The notes under the pieces are model-generated. The model was not told the DNA's origin and did no database searches. It worked only from the letters and a program-made list of their open reading frames with translations. DNA of 64,000 nt. Source: Clostridiaceae bacterium (lineage in GTDB: Bacteria; Bacillota; Clostridia; Oscillospirales; Acutalibacteraceae). The first letter of the stretch is position 1. Each line of letters begins with the position of its first letter. Shown piece after piece: positions 7,698-16,222 of this stretch. The stretch lies in NCBI GenBank assembly GCA_016292785.1, contig JAEDFL010000001.1:1-64000 (forward strand), in the 5' to 3' direction. The position numbers and the translations under genes are program-made.

Positions 7698-8690
7698 GTG
7701 GGCAAAGACAGTATCGGTTACAGGCTGATGAAATACAATGTCAGTAAAACATATAAGAAAACACCTTATGTTGCTCCGTCAGGTGACGATCCGATTGAAA
7801 TAAGCACAAAGAACGGCGCAAAGCTCAGCGTTGCGTTATGGGCGGATATACAGATATCCAACTATATGTTTAAAAGAGCAAGGAATTTTGACGCCGTTTG
7901 CGAGGATATAACAAAAAACGTTGACGGTAAGCTTGACGCAATCCTTGTTGCGGGCGATATGGCGGAAAACGGACTGCTTTGCGAATATCAATATATGACC
8001 GACAAGCTCACGGGTGCAAAGACAAAGAATTTCATCAATTCCGTCGGTAATCACGATGTCAGACTGAAAGCCTGCTACAACAATACGGTGAAAAGGTTTT
8101 GTTCCTTTACAAACACGCTTAATAAAAGAGCCGGAAGTGAGCTGACGATTGATTCGCTTCATTATTCCTATGAGCTGAACGGTTACAAATTTATTGTCCT
8201 CGGAACGGATAAAACAAAGTTTGAGGAGTCCTGTTTCTATGAGGAACAGCTTGCATGGCTTGACAGCGAGCTTGCAGACGCAACAAAGGACGGAAGACCT
8301 GCGTTTGTAATCTGTCATCAGCCGTTTTGCTATACTCACGGTCTTCCCGACACTTGGGATATACCCATTGAGTCGGCAGGCTCAATCGGAAAGCAATCGG
8401 ACAGGGTGAAGGACATACTAGATAAATATAATAATGTATTTTACCTTACAGGTCACCTTCACAACGGAATCGGTAAATACACCCATGAAATAATCGGTAA
8501 AATTCATTCCGTGAATCTTCCTGCGCTCACAATGCCGAACAGCAGCGGCGACTGCAACGAAATCGGTATAGGCTTCATTATGGAGGTTTATGACGATCAC
8601 GTTCTTTTCAGATCTAGAAATTTTGTAAAGGGCAAATATCTGCCGGATTTTGACATTGATATTCCTCTTTGTCCGATGAATGTTGTATAA
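7698..8690 (+). CDS. Calcineurin-like metallophosphoesterase, tandem copy 1
   Basis: 330-aa metal-dependent phosphoesterase. All five metal/phosphate motifs are present in order: ADIQ (D-x-Q instead of D-x-H), AGDMAENG, GNHD, CHQP and GHLH. I prefer the GTG at 7698, placed like the start of the downstream copy; a TTG at 7683 is also in frame. Copy 2 is about 70 percent identical by eye. Unlike copy 2 it lacks a clear membrane anchor at the N-terminus, so it may be cytoplasmic. Substrate unknown (phosphodiester or phosphomonoester). Confidence 0.8.
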   Translation: MGKDSIGYRLMKYNVSKTYKKTPYVAPSGDDPIEISTKNGAKLSVALWADIQISNYMFKRARNFDAVCEDITKNVDGKLDAILVAGDMAENGLLCEYQYMTDKLTGAKTKNFINSVGNHDVRLKACYNNTVKRFCSFTNTLNKRAGSELTIDSLHYSYELNGYKFIVLGTDKTKFEESCFYEEQLAWLDSELADATKDGRPAFVICHQPFCYTHGLPDTWDIPIESAGSIGKQSDRVKDILDKYNNVFYLTGHLHNGIGKYTHEIIGKIHSVNLPALTMPNSSGDCNEIGIGFIMEVYDDHVLFRSRNFVKGKYLPDFDIDIPLCPMNVV

Positions 8691-8705
8691 ATTCCAATTA
8701 AAAAA

Positions 8706-8738
8706 GGTCGGAACGGTTATGCTTTTCCGATCTTTTTT
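8706..8738 (+). terminator. Intrinsic terminator
   Basis: GGTCGGAA ... TTCCGATC stem flanked by A on the left and six T on the right. Confidence 0.8.
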
Positions 8739-8771
8739 CATAATTGTATATTTGAATTTCACAAAATAAAA

Positions 8772-8800
8772 TTGACATAACAGTAAATTCGTGTTAAAAT
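8772..8800 (+). promoter_or_regulatory. Sigma-A promoter for phosphoesterase-lipase operon
   Basis: TTGACA and TAAAAT with a 17-base spacer; nearly the same layout as the promoter of the upstream paralogue, so promoter and gene were probably duplicated together. Confidence 0.65.
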
Positions 8801-8833
8801 TAACTGTAAATTATAATCAGGATGGTGTATATT

Positions 8834-9883
8834 TTGAAATTAACTTTGTTTTCCAAAATCGGCTATAAGCTTATGGTTTTGATTGTTGCGATCTCCTATG
8901 TCTTTTATCCGTATGTAAGTCCGTCAAGCGACGATCCCATTAAAACAGGGGAGGATACGGGCGCAGAGCTTACCGTTGCCGTGTGGGCTGATCCGCAGAT
9001 TTCTAACTACATTGTTGAAAGAACGAAGTTCTTTGATGCGGCTTGCGAGGACATTACATACAACGTTGACGGTAAGGTCGATTCCGTTCTTATCGCAGGC
9101 GATATTGCCGAGAACGGACTTCAGTGCGAATATCAGTATATTGCGGATAAGCTTGTCAGCGCAAGGACGAACAGCTTCGTCAATGCGGTCGGCAATCACG
9201 ATGTCAGACTCAAGCTTTCCTATAAGAATACGGTTAAAAATTTCTGTGATTTTACAAATACTCTCAATTCCAATGTCGGAAGTGAATTTACTGTCGATTC
9301 TCTCAAATATTCCTATGAGATCAACGGCTATAAGTTTATCGTTCTCGGAACGGACAGAACGGAATTTGAAGAATCCTATTTCACCGAGGAACAGCTCTCG
9401 TGGCTTGACAGCGAGCTTGCAGACGCTACAAAGGAGGGCAAACCTGCTTTTGTAATCTGTCATCAGCCGCTTAAATATACCCACGGTCTTCCCGATACAT
9501 GGAACAGTCCGATCGACTCGGCAGGCTCTATCGGAAAGCAGTCCGATGAAGTCAAGGATATTTTAAATTCCTATAACAACGTTTTCTTCATCACAGGACA
9601 TCTTCATACAGGTATAGGTCAATATACCTATGAAAAGATTGGAAACTTCCATTCTATCAATCTTCCGTCGCTTACCATTGACAATAAGGACGGTGAATGC
9701 AACGAGAACGGAATCGGATTTATTATGGAGGCATATTCCGATCACGTTCTTTTCAGAGCAAGAAACTTTGCAAAGGGTACATACCTGCCCGACTATGACA
9801 TAGATATCAAGCTTTCCTCGATAGATGCAACGATCAATGATTGGGAAGATGGCGAAGTTTTCTGTGGTGATGTAACCGATTAA
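8834..9883 (+). CDS. Calcineurin-like metallophosphoesterase, tandem copy 2
   Basis: 349-aa paralogue of the preceding gene with the same five motifs (ADPQ, AGDIAENG, GNHD, CHQP, GHLH). It differs in having an N-terminal hydrophobic segment of about 15 residues (GYKLMVLIVAISYVF), suggesting a membrane-anchored or exported form. TTG at 8834 is favoured because GGATGGTG lies at suitable distance; ATG at 8822 has poor spacing. It appears to head an operon with lipase, propeller-like, phosphatase and GH130 genes, all on the same strand with gaps of 10 to 76 bases. Confidence 0.8.
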   Translation: MKLTLFSKIGYKLMVLIVAISYVFYPYVSPSSDDPIKTGEDTGAELTVAVWADPQISNYIVERTKFFDAACEDITYNVDGKVDSVLIAGDIAENGLQCEYQYIADKLVSARTNSFVNAVGNHDVRLKLSYKNTVKNFCDFTNTLNSNVGSEFTVDSLKYSYEINGYKFIVLGTDRTEFEESYFTEEQLSWLDSELADATKEGKPAFVICHQPLKYTHGLPDTWNSPIDSAGSIGKQSDEVKDILNSYNNVFFITGHLHTGIGQYTYEKIGNFHSINLPSLTIDNKDGECNENGIGFIMEAYSDHVLFRARNFAKGTYLPDYDIDIKLSSIDATINDWEDGEVFCGDVTD

Positions 9884-9906
9884 CATATTTAACAGGAGGT
9901 TTTCTT

Positions 9907-10842
9907 ATGGAAATCGTCAGAAAAGAGTATTCCTATCCCTCGGTTACCGGCGAGGGCGACATCTTCGCAAGAAGCTGGGCGCCTGCCGACGGTAAAATCA
10001 AAGCGGTTGTTCAGGGCGTTCACGGTATGGCTGAATACGGCGAAAGATATCGGGAATTTGCCGAGGCTCTCTGTAACGCAGGCTATGCTTTCATTATGAA
10101 TGATCATATCGGACACGGCAAGTCGGTTTCTCCCGACGGAATGAAAGGTTATTTCGGCGGTGAAAAAAATTCTTTCGGCAAAGGCTTTGTTGATGACGCT
10201 CACCAGCTTACCCTCATTGCCAAGGACGAATTTAAGAAGCCTGTTATCATCTTCGGTCACAGCATGGGATCGTTCGTTACAAGGAGCTATATTACAAAGT
10301 ATGCCGATGATATTGCTGCTGCCGTGATATGCGGAACAAGCGGCAAAAATCCCGGAGCGGGGGCAGGAATTGTGCTTGCTTCGATGATTTCCAAGGTCAA
10401 GGGCGAAAAGCATCCGAGTAAGCTTATCGACAAGATTGCTTTCGGCACATATAACAAACGCTGTGAGGGCAGAACAGCTTTCGACTGGCTTTCAAGGAAC
10501 ATTGAAAACGTTGACTGGTACATAAATAACGACGACTGCGGTTTTCTTTTCACCGCGTCGGGTTATAAGAATATGTTTGAGCTTCTTGACTCCGTTTCAA
10601 GCGACGGCTGGTACAGAAAAGTACCAAAGGATCTTGACATCTTCCTTATAGCCGGCGAGGAGGATCCTGTCGGAGATTATTCAAAGGGCGTTAAAGAAGT
10701 TTTTGAAAAGCTCAAGGAAAGCGGTCATTCCAAAACCCTTTGCAAGCTTTATAAGGACGACAGACACGAAATTCTAAATGAGCTTGACAGAGAGCTTGTA
10801 TACGATGATGTTATTGCATTCTGCAATTCAGTTATTAAGTAA
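9907..10842 (+). CDS. Alpha/beta hydrolase, lysophospholipase / monoacylglycerol lipase type
   Basis: 311-aa serine hydrolase. The nucleophile elbow GHSMGS puts the catalytic serine at residue 119; the likely acid is in GEEDPVGD and the histidine in DDRHEI. The N-terminal VQGVHGMAEYGERY is the oxyanion-hole region typical of monoglyceride lipases (COG2267). No signal peptide. It starts after AACAGGAGG, 23 bases behind the phosphoesterase, so lipid hydrolysis and phosphate removal may be coupled; that link is inference. Confidence 0.85.
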   Translation: MEIVRKEYSYPSVTGEGDIFARSWAPADGKIKAVVQGVHGMAEYGERYREFAEALCNAGYAFIMNDHIGHGKSVSPDGMKGYFGGEKNSFGKGFVDDAHQLTLIAKDEFKKPVIIFGHSMGSFVTRSYITKYADDIAAAVICGTSGKNPGAGAGIVLASMISKVKGEKHPSKLIDKIAFGTYNKRCEGRTAFDWLSRNIENVDWYINNDDCGFLFTASGYKNMFELLDSVSSDGWYRKVPKDLDIFLIAGEEDPVGDYSKGVKEVFEKLKESGHSKTLCKLYKDDRHEILNELDRELVYDDVIAFCNSVIK

Positions 10843-10853
10843 GGGGTTTTTTA

Positions 10854-11723
10854 ATGCTTACGTTTTATAATATTGCAAAAAGTATTATCTACAAGGTCTT
10901 TGCGGTTGTTTTTGCCGCTTTGCTGACCTTGACTAACGGAGTTAACGGTCTTCTTAACGGTGATATCTATCCGTACGACTCAAATTCCAAGGTTGTCGGC
11001 CTTGAGTCGCTTGAAAGGGCGCAGGGAGTTACGACGGACGGAGAATACTGGTATTTCAGCGGCAAGACCTCGCTTGTAAAGATCGGTTTTGACAATCAGA
11101 CGGTCTATGCCTACAACTATAAGGCTCTTGACGGTGAGCTTTCAGAGAATTACAACTCCAAGCACATCGGCGGAATAAGCTATTATAACGGCTATATTTA
11201 CGCCTCCCTTGAGGACAGCAAGCAGTGGCAGCATCCCGTTATTGCTCTCTATGACGCTGAAACTCTTGAGTACACGGGAATTTGTCATGAGGTTTCTTCC
11301 GAAATTCTCACCCGTGGAATCCCATGGGTTGCGGTCGATGCCGAAAACGGATTTATTTATGCTTCACACAGCAAGACTGTCGAAGAAATTCACTGCTTCG
11401 ATCTTGATACTTTTGAATATGTCAAATCCTTTGCGGTTTCCGATCCGATGGACGCTATCCAGGGCGGCGAGGTCTATAAGGGTAAGCTCTATGTCGGTAC
11501 AAATGACAGTACGAGAGCCGTATATACCATTGATGTTAAAAGCGGAAAGGTTGAAAAGCTGTTTGACAGAATTATGTATCAGCCCAAGCTGATTGACAAT
11601 TTCGGCGGCGAGGGCGAAGATCTTACCGTTTATCCTATGGAGGACGGAACGCTAATTCATGCTCTTGATATCGGCGCTCTGTTCATTGACTCAAATCTCA
11701 GACACTACAAATGGGACGTATAA
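10854..11723 (+). CDS. Exported propeller-like protein of unknown function
   Basis: 289 aa. A hydrophobic N-terminal segment (about residues 10-28) looks like a signal peptide or anchor. The rest has alternating short strands with repeated G-x-x-Y/W and D-x-E-T/D-T-x-E-Y turns, as in beta-propellers; no catalytic residues stand out. It lies 11 bases behind the lipase and ahead of a phosphatase, so it is probably part of the same operon. I do not recognise the family. Confidence 0.65.
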   Translation: MLTFYNIAKSIIYKVFAVVFAALLTLTNGVNGLLNGDIYPYDSNSKVVGLESLERAQGVTTDGEYWYFSGKTSLVKIGFDNQTVYAYNYKALDGELSENYNSKHIGGISYYNGYIYASLEDSKQWQHPVIALYDAETLEYTGICHEVSSEILTRGIPWVAVDAENGFIYASHSKTVEEIHCFDLDTFEYVKSFAVSDPMDAIQGGEVYKGKLYVGTNDSTRAVYTIDVKSGKVEKLFDRIMYQPKLIDNFGGEGEDLTVYPMEDGTLIHALDIGALFIDSNLRHYKWDV

Positions 11724-11741
11724 TTTAATCATTGTAAAAGA

Positions 11742-11771
11742 CAGGGGGTCTTGCAGGTGCGAGGTCCCCTG
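11742..11771 (+). promoter_or_regulatory. Strong hairpin in leader of phosphatase gene
   Basis: Arms CAGGGGGTCTTGC and GCGAGGTCCCCTG pair over 13 positions (three G-U) around an AGGT loop. No T-run follows, so it is not a standard terminator; it could stabilise or process the operon mRNA. Confidence 0.5.
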
Positions 11772-11799
11772 AAATAAAATGTTTACGGAGGAATTTATT

Positions 11800-13266
11800 A
11801 TGAATTCGGCTAAAAGACTTGTTTCTGTTTTGCTTATTTTTACCTTAATTTCAGGATGCTTAGGTTTGAATATCTCTGCATCTGACGGACTTCTCCTGCC
11901 TGATTATACAATGACGGAAGCTCAATGGGACGAATATTGGAGCACGGTTGAGGGCGACAACACGCAGATCGCCCTAACTCCCGGAAGAGATGAAACAGAG
12001 CTTAATCTCAACTGGCATTCCGAGAAAAAGGTAGCCGTTCCAATGGTTAAAGTTGCCGATAATGCGGCTATGGAGAACGCAAAGCTTTTCTACGGCTATT
12101 CAACTCTCGCCGACAATAATCAGCAGACCAACAGGGTTACCGTAACGGGACTTGAGGAGAATACAAAATACTATTATTCCTACTCCCTTGGAAAGGATAA
12201 CTGGAGCGAGCCTGAGTTTTATATCGCCCGTTCGGCTGACAGCTTTAAGGCTCTGCTTGTAGGTGATATTCAGTGCTCCGCAGTTGACGATCAGACGGGC
12301 TACACCGACGCTTCGAATTGGAACAGACTGCTTAATACTGCGCTCAGAAACAACCCGGATACGAGCTTTATTATCTCCTGCGGTGATCAGACGCAGACGG
12401 GAGCAAGTGCCGTTGAATGGGCGGCTACTCTTTCGCCCAAGGCTATGAGAAATCTTCCTATGGCTACAACTATCGGCAATCACGACCATAAGGGTACGAC
12501 GTATAAGCACTATGTCAACAACCCAAATTCTCAGCTTATTTCAACGAGCAAGACGGGTTCGCCTTACTGGTTCAGATACGGCGACGTGCTTTTCGTTGTA
12601 TTCAATACAACGAATATAAACGTCTTTGAAAGTCATGCTCTTGCCGAAAAAGCTATTGAGGCAAATAAGGACGCAAAGTGGAGAGTTGCCCTTTTCCATC
12701 ACGACATTTACGGAACGGGACATCACGCTTGTGATGATGACAACTATCTGCTTCAGGGAGTATTTTCGGCAATCCTTGACAAGTTTGAATTTGACCTTGC
12801 CTTTGACGGACATGAGCATTATTACGGACGTTCTTACAATATGTTAAACAATGAAATTGTTGACCTTAATTATACGGCAAATAAGGTTACGGATCCGGAC
12901 GGAACGCTCTATATTACTACTGCCTCCGCATCGGGCAAAAACCGTGTTTATGATGAGCCGTACAACCATTCGTGGATCAATTTCAGCTATATGAGCGAGG
13001 AGCTTGTTTACAGCGAGGTTGAATTTACACCGAATACATTTAATATCAAGACCTATGCGGTTGACGGCAACAGGCTGATCGACGAATATACTATTGAAAA
13101 AACCGACTTCACCTATTCGGATATTGACACATCGGAAAACTTGTTTGACACAGATGCACTTGACCGTGTGCTAAGTCATTTTATGGGCGATTACTATGTG
13201 ATCTATGTCAAGGTTACCGAGGTTATCAAATTCCTTTTAAACACAGTTAAAACCGTTATCGGATAA
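11800..13266 (+). CDS. Secreted purple-acid-phosphatase-like metallophosphoesterase
   Basis: 488-aa exported phosphatase. I start it at the ATG at 11800, eight codons inside the longest frame, because GGAGG sits just upstream. Residues 1-30 are a signal peptide with a possible lipobox-like SGC. An N-terminal fibronectin-like domain (about 40-150) is followed by a calcineurin domain with VGDIQ, CGDQT, GNHDH, FHHD and GHEHYY motifs. The C-terminus ends in an amphipathic segment. Likely acts outside the cell on organic phosphates; substrate unknown. Confidence 0.82.
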   Translation: MNSAKRLVSVLLIFTLISGCLGLNISASDGLLLPDYTMTEAQWDEYWSTVEGDNTQIALTPGRDETELNLNWHSEKKVAVPMVKVADNAAMENAKLFYGYSTLADNNQQTNRVTVTGLEENTKYYYSYSLGKDNWSEPEFYIARSADSFKALLVGDIQCSAVDDQTGYTDASNWNRLLNTALRNNPDTSFIISCGDQTQTGASAVEWAATLSPKAMRNLPMATTIGNHDHKGTTYKHYVNNPNSQLISTSKTGSPYWFRYGDVLFVVFNTTNINVFESHALAEKAIEANKDAKWRVALFHHDIYGTGHHACDDDNYLLQGVFSAILDKFEFDLAFDGHEHYYGRSYNMLNNEIVDLNYTANKVTDPDGTLYITTASASGKNRVYDEPYNHSWINFSYMSEELVYSEVEFTPNTFNIKTYAVDGNRLIDEYTIEKTDFTYSDIDTSENLFDTDALDRVLSHFMGDYYVIYVKVTEVIKFLLNTVKTVIG

Positions 13267-13276
13267 AGAGGCAGTT

Positions 13277-14245
13277 ATGAATTTTGTATCATCAAGTGTT
13301 ATCAAAAAGCTCGAAAGACCTGTTCTTACATACAGAGATATCCCGTATAATGCCGCATTGATATTCAATGCAGGAGTTGCGAAGTACAACGGCAGATATG
13401 TTATGATGTTTCGCAACGACTACGGCGACTATGAAAAACAGAGACTTGACGGAACAAATATCGGACTTGCGTTCAGTGACGACGGAATAAACTGGGACGT
13501 TTCGGATAAACCGTGTTTCAAGCTGGAGGACGAAGAAATTAGCCGTGCCTATGATCCGAGACTAACCGTTATTGACGGAGTTTGCTACGTCTGTTTTGCG
13601 ATTGATACAAAGCACGGACTCAGAGGCGGTATTGCGTCAACAACGGATTTTGAAAATTTTGATATAAAAACAATGACCTTGCCCGACAACAGAAATATGG
13701 TGCTGTTCCCGGAAAAGATCAACGGACTTTACACAAGGCTCGAAAGACCGATGCCCGTTTATTCAAGAGGAGGCATTGACAGGTTTGATATCTGGATGTC
13801 TCAGTCGCCCGATATGCGTTTTTGGGGCAATTCAAGGCTTGTTATGGGCGTGGAAAATGTACCCTTTGCTAATGACAAGATAGGACCTGCCGCCCCTCCG
13901 ATTAAAACGGAAAAAGGCTGGCTGACAACCTTCCATTCGGTTTACCTCGATCCCGAAAGAGGAAAACACGGCTGGGAGGACAGATGGCAGAAGATTTACA
14001 CAGCCGGAATAGCACTCCTTGACCTTGACGATCCGTCAAAGGTGATTGGAATTTACGATAAACCTCTTATTGCCGCCGAGCTTCCGTTTGAAAAGGACGA
14101 GGGCTTCAGAACAGATGTTATATTCCCCGGAGGAATGATACTTGAGGACAGCGGCGAGGTCAAGATATATTACGGTGCGGCTGATACTGTTGAGTGCCTT
14201 GCAACCGCAGATGTCAATGATCTAATAGGACTTTGTCTCAATTAA
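13277..14245 (+). CDS. GH130 glycoside phosphorylase (mannosyl-phosphorylase type)
   Basis: 322-aa five-bladed propeller enzyme of family GH130, which cleaves beta-1,4-mannosyl (or related) linkages with phosphate to give mannose-1-phosphate. Evidence is the length, the start LERPVLTYRDIP, NAGVAKYNGRYVMMFR and the SRAYDPRLT block that holds the catalytic aspartate. No signal peptide, so it acts on imported oligosaccharides. It follows the phosphatase by 10 bases. Whether it is a mannooligosaccharide or mannosyl-glucose phosphorylase cannot be told here. Confidence 0.85.
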   Translation: MNFVSSSVIKKLERPVLTYRDIPYNAALIFNAGVAKYNGRYVMMFRNDYGDYEKQRLDGTNIGLAFSDDGINWDVSDKPCFKLEDEEISRAYDPRLTVIDGVCYVCFAIDTKHGLRGGIASTTDFENFDIKTMTLPDNRNMVLFPEKINGLYTRLERPMPVYSRGGIDRFDIWMSQSPDMRFWGNSRLVMGVENVPFANDKIGPAAPPIKTEKGWLTTFHSVYLDPERGKHGWEDRWQKIYTAGIALLDLDDPSKVIGIYDKPLIAAELPFEKDEGFRTDVIFPGGMILEDSGEVKIYYGAADTVECLATADVNDLIGLCLN

Positions 14246-14256
14246 ATTTTATATAC

Positions 14257-14292
14257 AAAAATGGCTTATATCGTTTGATACAAGCCATTTTT
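14257..14292. terminator. Bidirectional terminator
   Basis: AAAAATGGCTT ... AAGCCATTTTT between convergent GH130 and DUF4037 genes. Confidence 0.85.
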
Positions 14293-14293
14293 A

Positions 14294-15235
14294 TTATACT
14301 GCGCTGAAAATATTCAGATTTCTTATGTTCGGATCGCTTATCATATCGTTGACCGAATAAGCGTGCTTTTCAAGGTCACCGCAGACCGCTTTAGTCATAT
14401 TGTTTTCTATCAGGTAACCAATAATAAGCGAAGCGATATCCTCAATTACCATTGACTTTGTTTCTGCGTTCTCTGCGCTGTTTTCACTTGTCATCAGATA
14501 TTCAAAGGAGTCGGAAAACGTCGAAAAAAGCTCGAGATCCCGCATCGCACGAAAACTCCACTTATAATACGGCATATATTTCCTGTTAATCAGGAAAACC
14601 GTCTTAATTGCCGCACGGACAAATTCAAATACCGCAAGCTGAGCCGCTCCCGTTTCACCGTGGGAAAGACATCTGCCGAAGTTATACTGTCCCGACTGCG
14701 CCATCACAAGCAGATTTCCGGCAAGCTTTTTAAGGCGAATATCCTCCGGACATTCCTTGATTTTGTTGCGGATCTTTGTAAATTCACCGTAATTATCAAA
14801 GAATATCTCACCGTCGGTTGCTTCAAAAAGGAAGCTGTCGGGCAGGGTGAGCCAATCCTGTACGCTCAGCTCTCCGTCGGGATGACCGAGCTTATCTGTA
14901 TAGAAATCGGAAATTCTGATTACTCCGTTTCTTCTGCCGCCGACAGGGCTTACGAGACCTCTTTTGAGCCCCATAAACTCCTTGGGCAGCTTTGCATATG
15001 CTCTTTCAAGCAGAAATTCCGTTCTGCGGTCGAGTACATCTTCACCGGGAATAAAAATGCAGAAGCCGGGTTCAAAATCGTGATCCCGTGACACCTCATC
15101 GTCAAAGCCAAAGCACTCTGAGCCGCTTCCGACAAGGCCGACGCACAGATAGGGGAGAGCCTCGGAAAAGTCGGTTTCGAGCATCGGCTTGCCGTATTCC
15201 TCAAAATATGCCTTGGAAATTTCAATTCCTTTCAT
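14294..15235 (-). CDS. DUF4037 protein (nucleotidyltransferase-like)
   Basis: 313 aa. The N-terminal block GSGSECFGFDDEVSRDHD (residues 36-53) is typical of DUF4037 and resembles the G-S ... D-x-D core of the polymerase-beta-like nucleotidyltransferase fold. The remainder is helical. It overlaps the upstream TPR gene by 14 bases, so the pair is translated together. The substrate is unknown; such folds can modify small molecules, RNA or proteins. Confidence 0.75.
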   Translation of the reverse strand: MKGIEISKAYFEEYGKPMLETDFSEALPYLCVGLVGSGSECFGFDDEVSRDHDFEPGFCIFIPGEDVLDRRTEFLLERAYAKLPKEFMGLKRGLVSPVGGRRNGVIRISDFYTDKLGHPDGELSVQDWLTLPDSFLFEATDGEIFFDNYGEFTKIRNKIKECPEDIRLKKLAGNLLVMAQSGQYNFGRCLSHGETGAAQLAVFEFVRAAIKTVFLINRKYMPYYKWSFRAMRDLELFSTFSDSFEYLMTSENSAENAETKSMVIEDIASLIIGYLIENNMTKAVCGDLEKHAYSVNDMISDPNIRNLNIFSAV

Positions 15236-16058
15236 ATATATCCCTCGCTCTGTCTCTCAATTCCTTTTCATAGAGAAAACGTCCGTAATAGCCGAAAGTC
15301 GGCGCACATTTCTCACAGACAAAAGCATAGTAGCCGTTTCTCGGCAAATAATCTTTGTTGAGAAGTTCATATGCCTTTTCAACATATTTGTCAACTATCG
15401 CCTCGCTTTTTTCTGCGCCGAGCCTTGCCTCTTCAAGATTTGCAAGGTTGAGATATGTTATTGCAACCTCAAGCTCACCGCTTTCCTTCTTTGACATTAT
15501 TTCGATTGCCTTATTATAATAGTTTACTGCTTCATCGTAGCGTTCAAGGTCAACGAGCGTCAGACCGAGGTTGTTATAAAGTCCGCCCAGACGAGGATCG
15601 CTGCTGTCGAGAAGCGATTCATAAAGCTCCTTTGCTTTGCCGAAAAGCTCACGCGACTGTTCGGGCATGGAAAAGGCTTTGTAAACCGTTGCGGCGTTGG
15701 TGTAGGTAGTGCCTGCGGTAATGTTGTTGTTAAGCTCAAGTTCGTCAACAAGTCTGAGCGAGTTTTTAAGAGCGTCAAGAGCTTCGTTTTTTCGTCCTGT
15801 TTTGCGGTAAATTCCCATAAGCTCGTTGCTGATCGTCAGCATACCGTGCTTATCTCTGCCTTCCTCAGCCTCTCCGAGCCAGTAAAGCAGGTGCTTCTCT
15901 GCGGCTGAATAATCGTTCCTGCCGAGGTGCTCGTCAAGCTTTTCAAGCACCCTTGAAATAGGGATAGGGTGGACGGGCGGTTGCTTTTGAAACTGATCTG
16001 TGCAGAACGGACAGATAGGATCGGTATAGTCTGTAAAGTCAAAATCCTCTTTATCCAT
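15222..16058 (-). CDS. Tetratricopeptide-repeat protein
   Basis: 278 aa, mostly helical. Two to four TPR units are visible in the central part, for example the segment LGLTLVDLERYDEAVNYYNK near residue 175. The N-terminus carries a small CPFC motif (about residues 16-19), and two further cysteines (CEKC) occur near residue 250, so a metal site is possible. It is the first gene of a two-gene operon with DUF4037 and probably acts as its protein-binding partner. Function not known. Confidence 0.75.
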   Translation of the reverse strand: MDKEDFDFTDYTDPICPFCTDQFQKQPPVHPIPISRVLEKLDEHLGRNDYSAAEKHLLYWLGEAEEGRDKHGMLTISNELMGIYRKTGRKNEALDALKNSLRLVDELELNNNITAGTTYTNAATVYKAFSMPEQSRELFGKAKELYESLLDSSDPRLGGLYNNLGLTLVDLERYDEAVNYYNKAIEIMSKKESGELEVAITYLNLANLEEARLGAEKSEAIVDKYVEKAYELLNKDYLPRNGYYAFVCEKCAPTFGYYGRFLYEKELRDRARDIYERN

Positions 16059-16152
16059 AATTTCACTCCCTTGTGGATTAATAATTATGATTATACTACA
16101 TTTTGTGTAAAAATGGAAGAGAAAGTTTGTGTATTTTTTTGATTATTATTTG

Positions 16153-16181
16153 TTGTAATGACGGTCGCTGTGTGTTAAAAT
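16153..16181 (+). promoter_or_regulatory. Sigma-A promoter for nrdG
   Basis: TTGTAA and TAAAAT with a 17-base spacer, 41 bases before the TTG start. Confidence 0.55.
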
Positions 16182-16222
16182 AATGCGGAACGAAAAAAAG
16201 TGCTTCGAGAGGAGGCAAAAAT

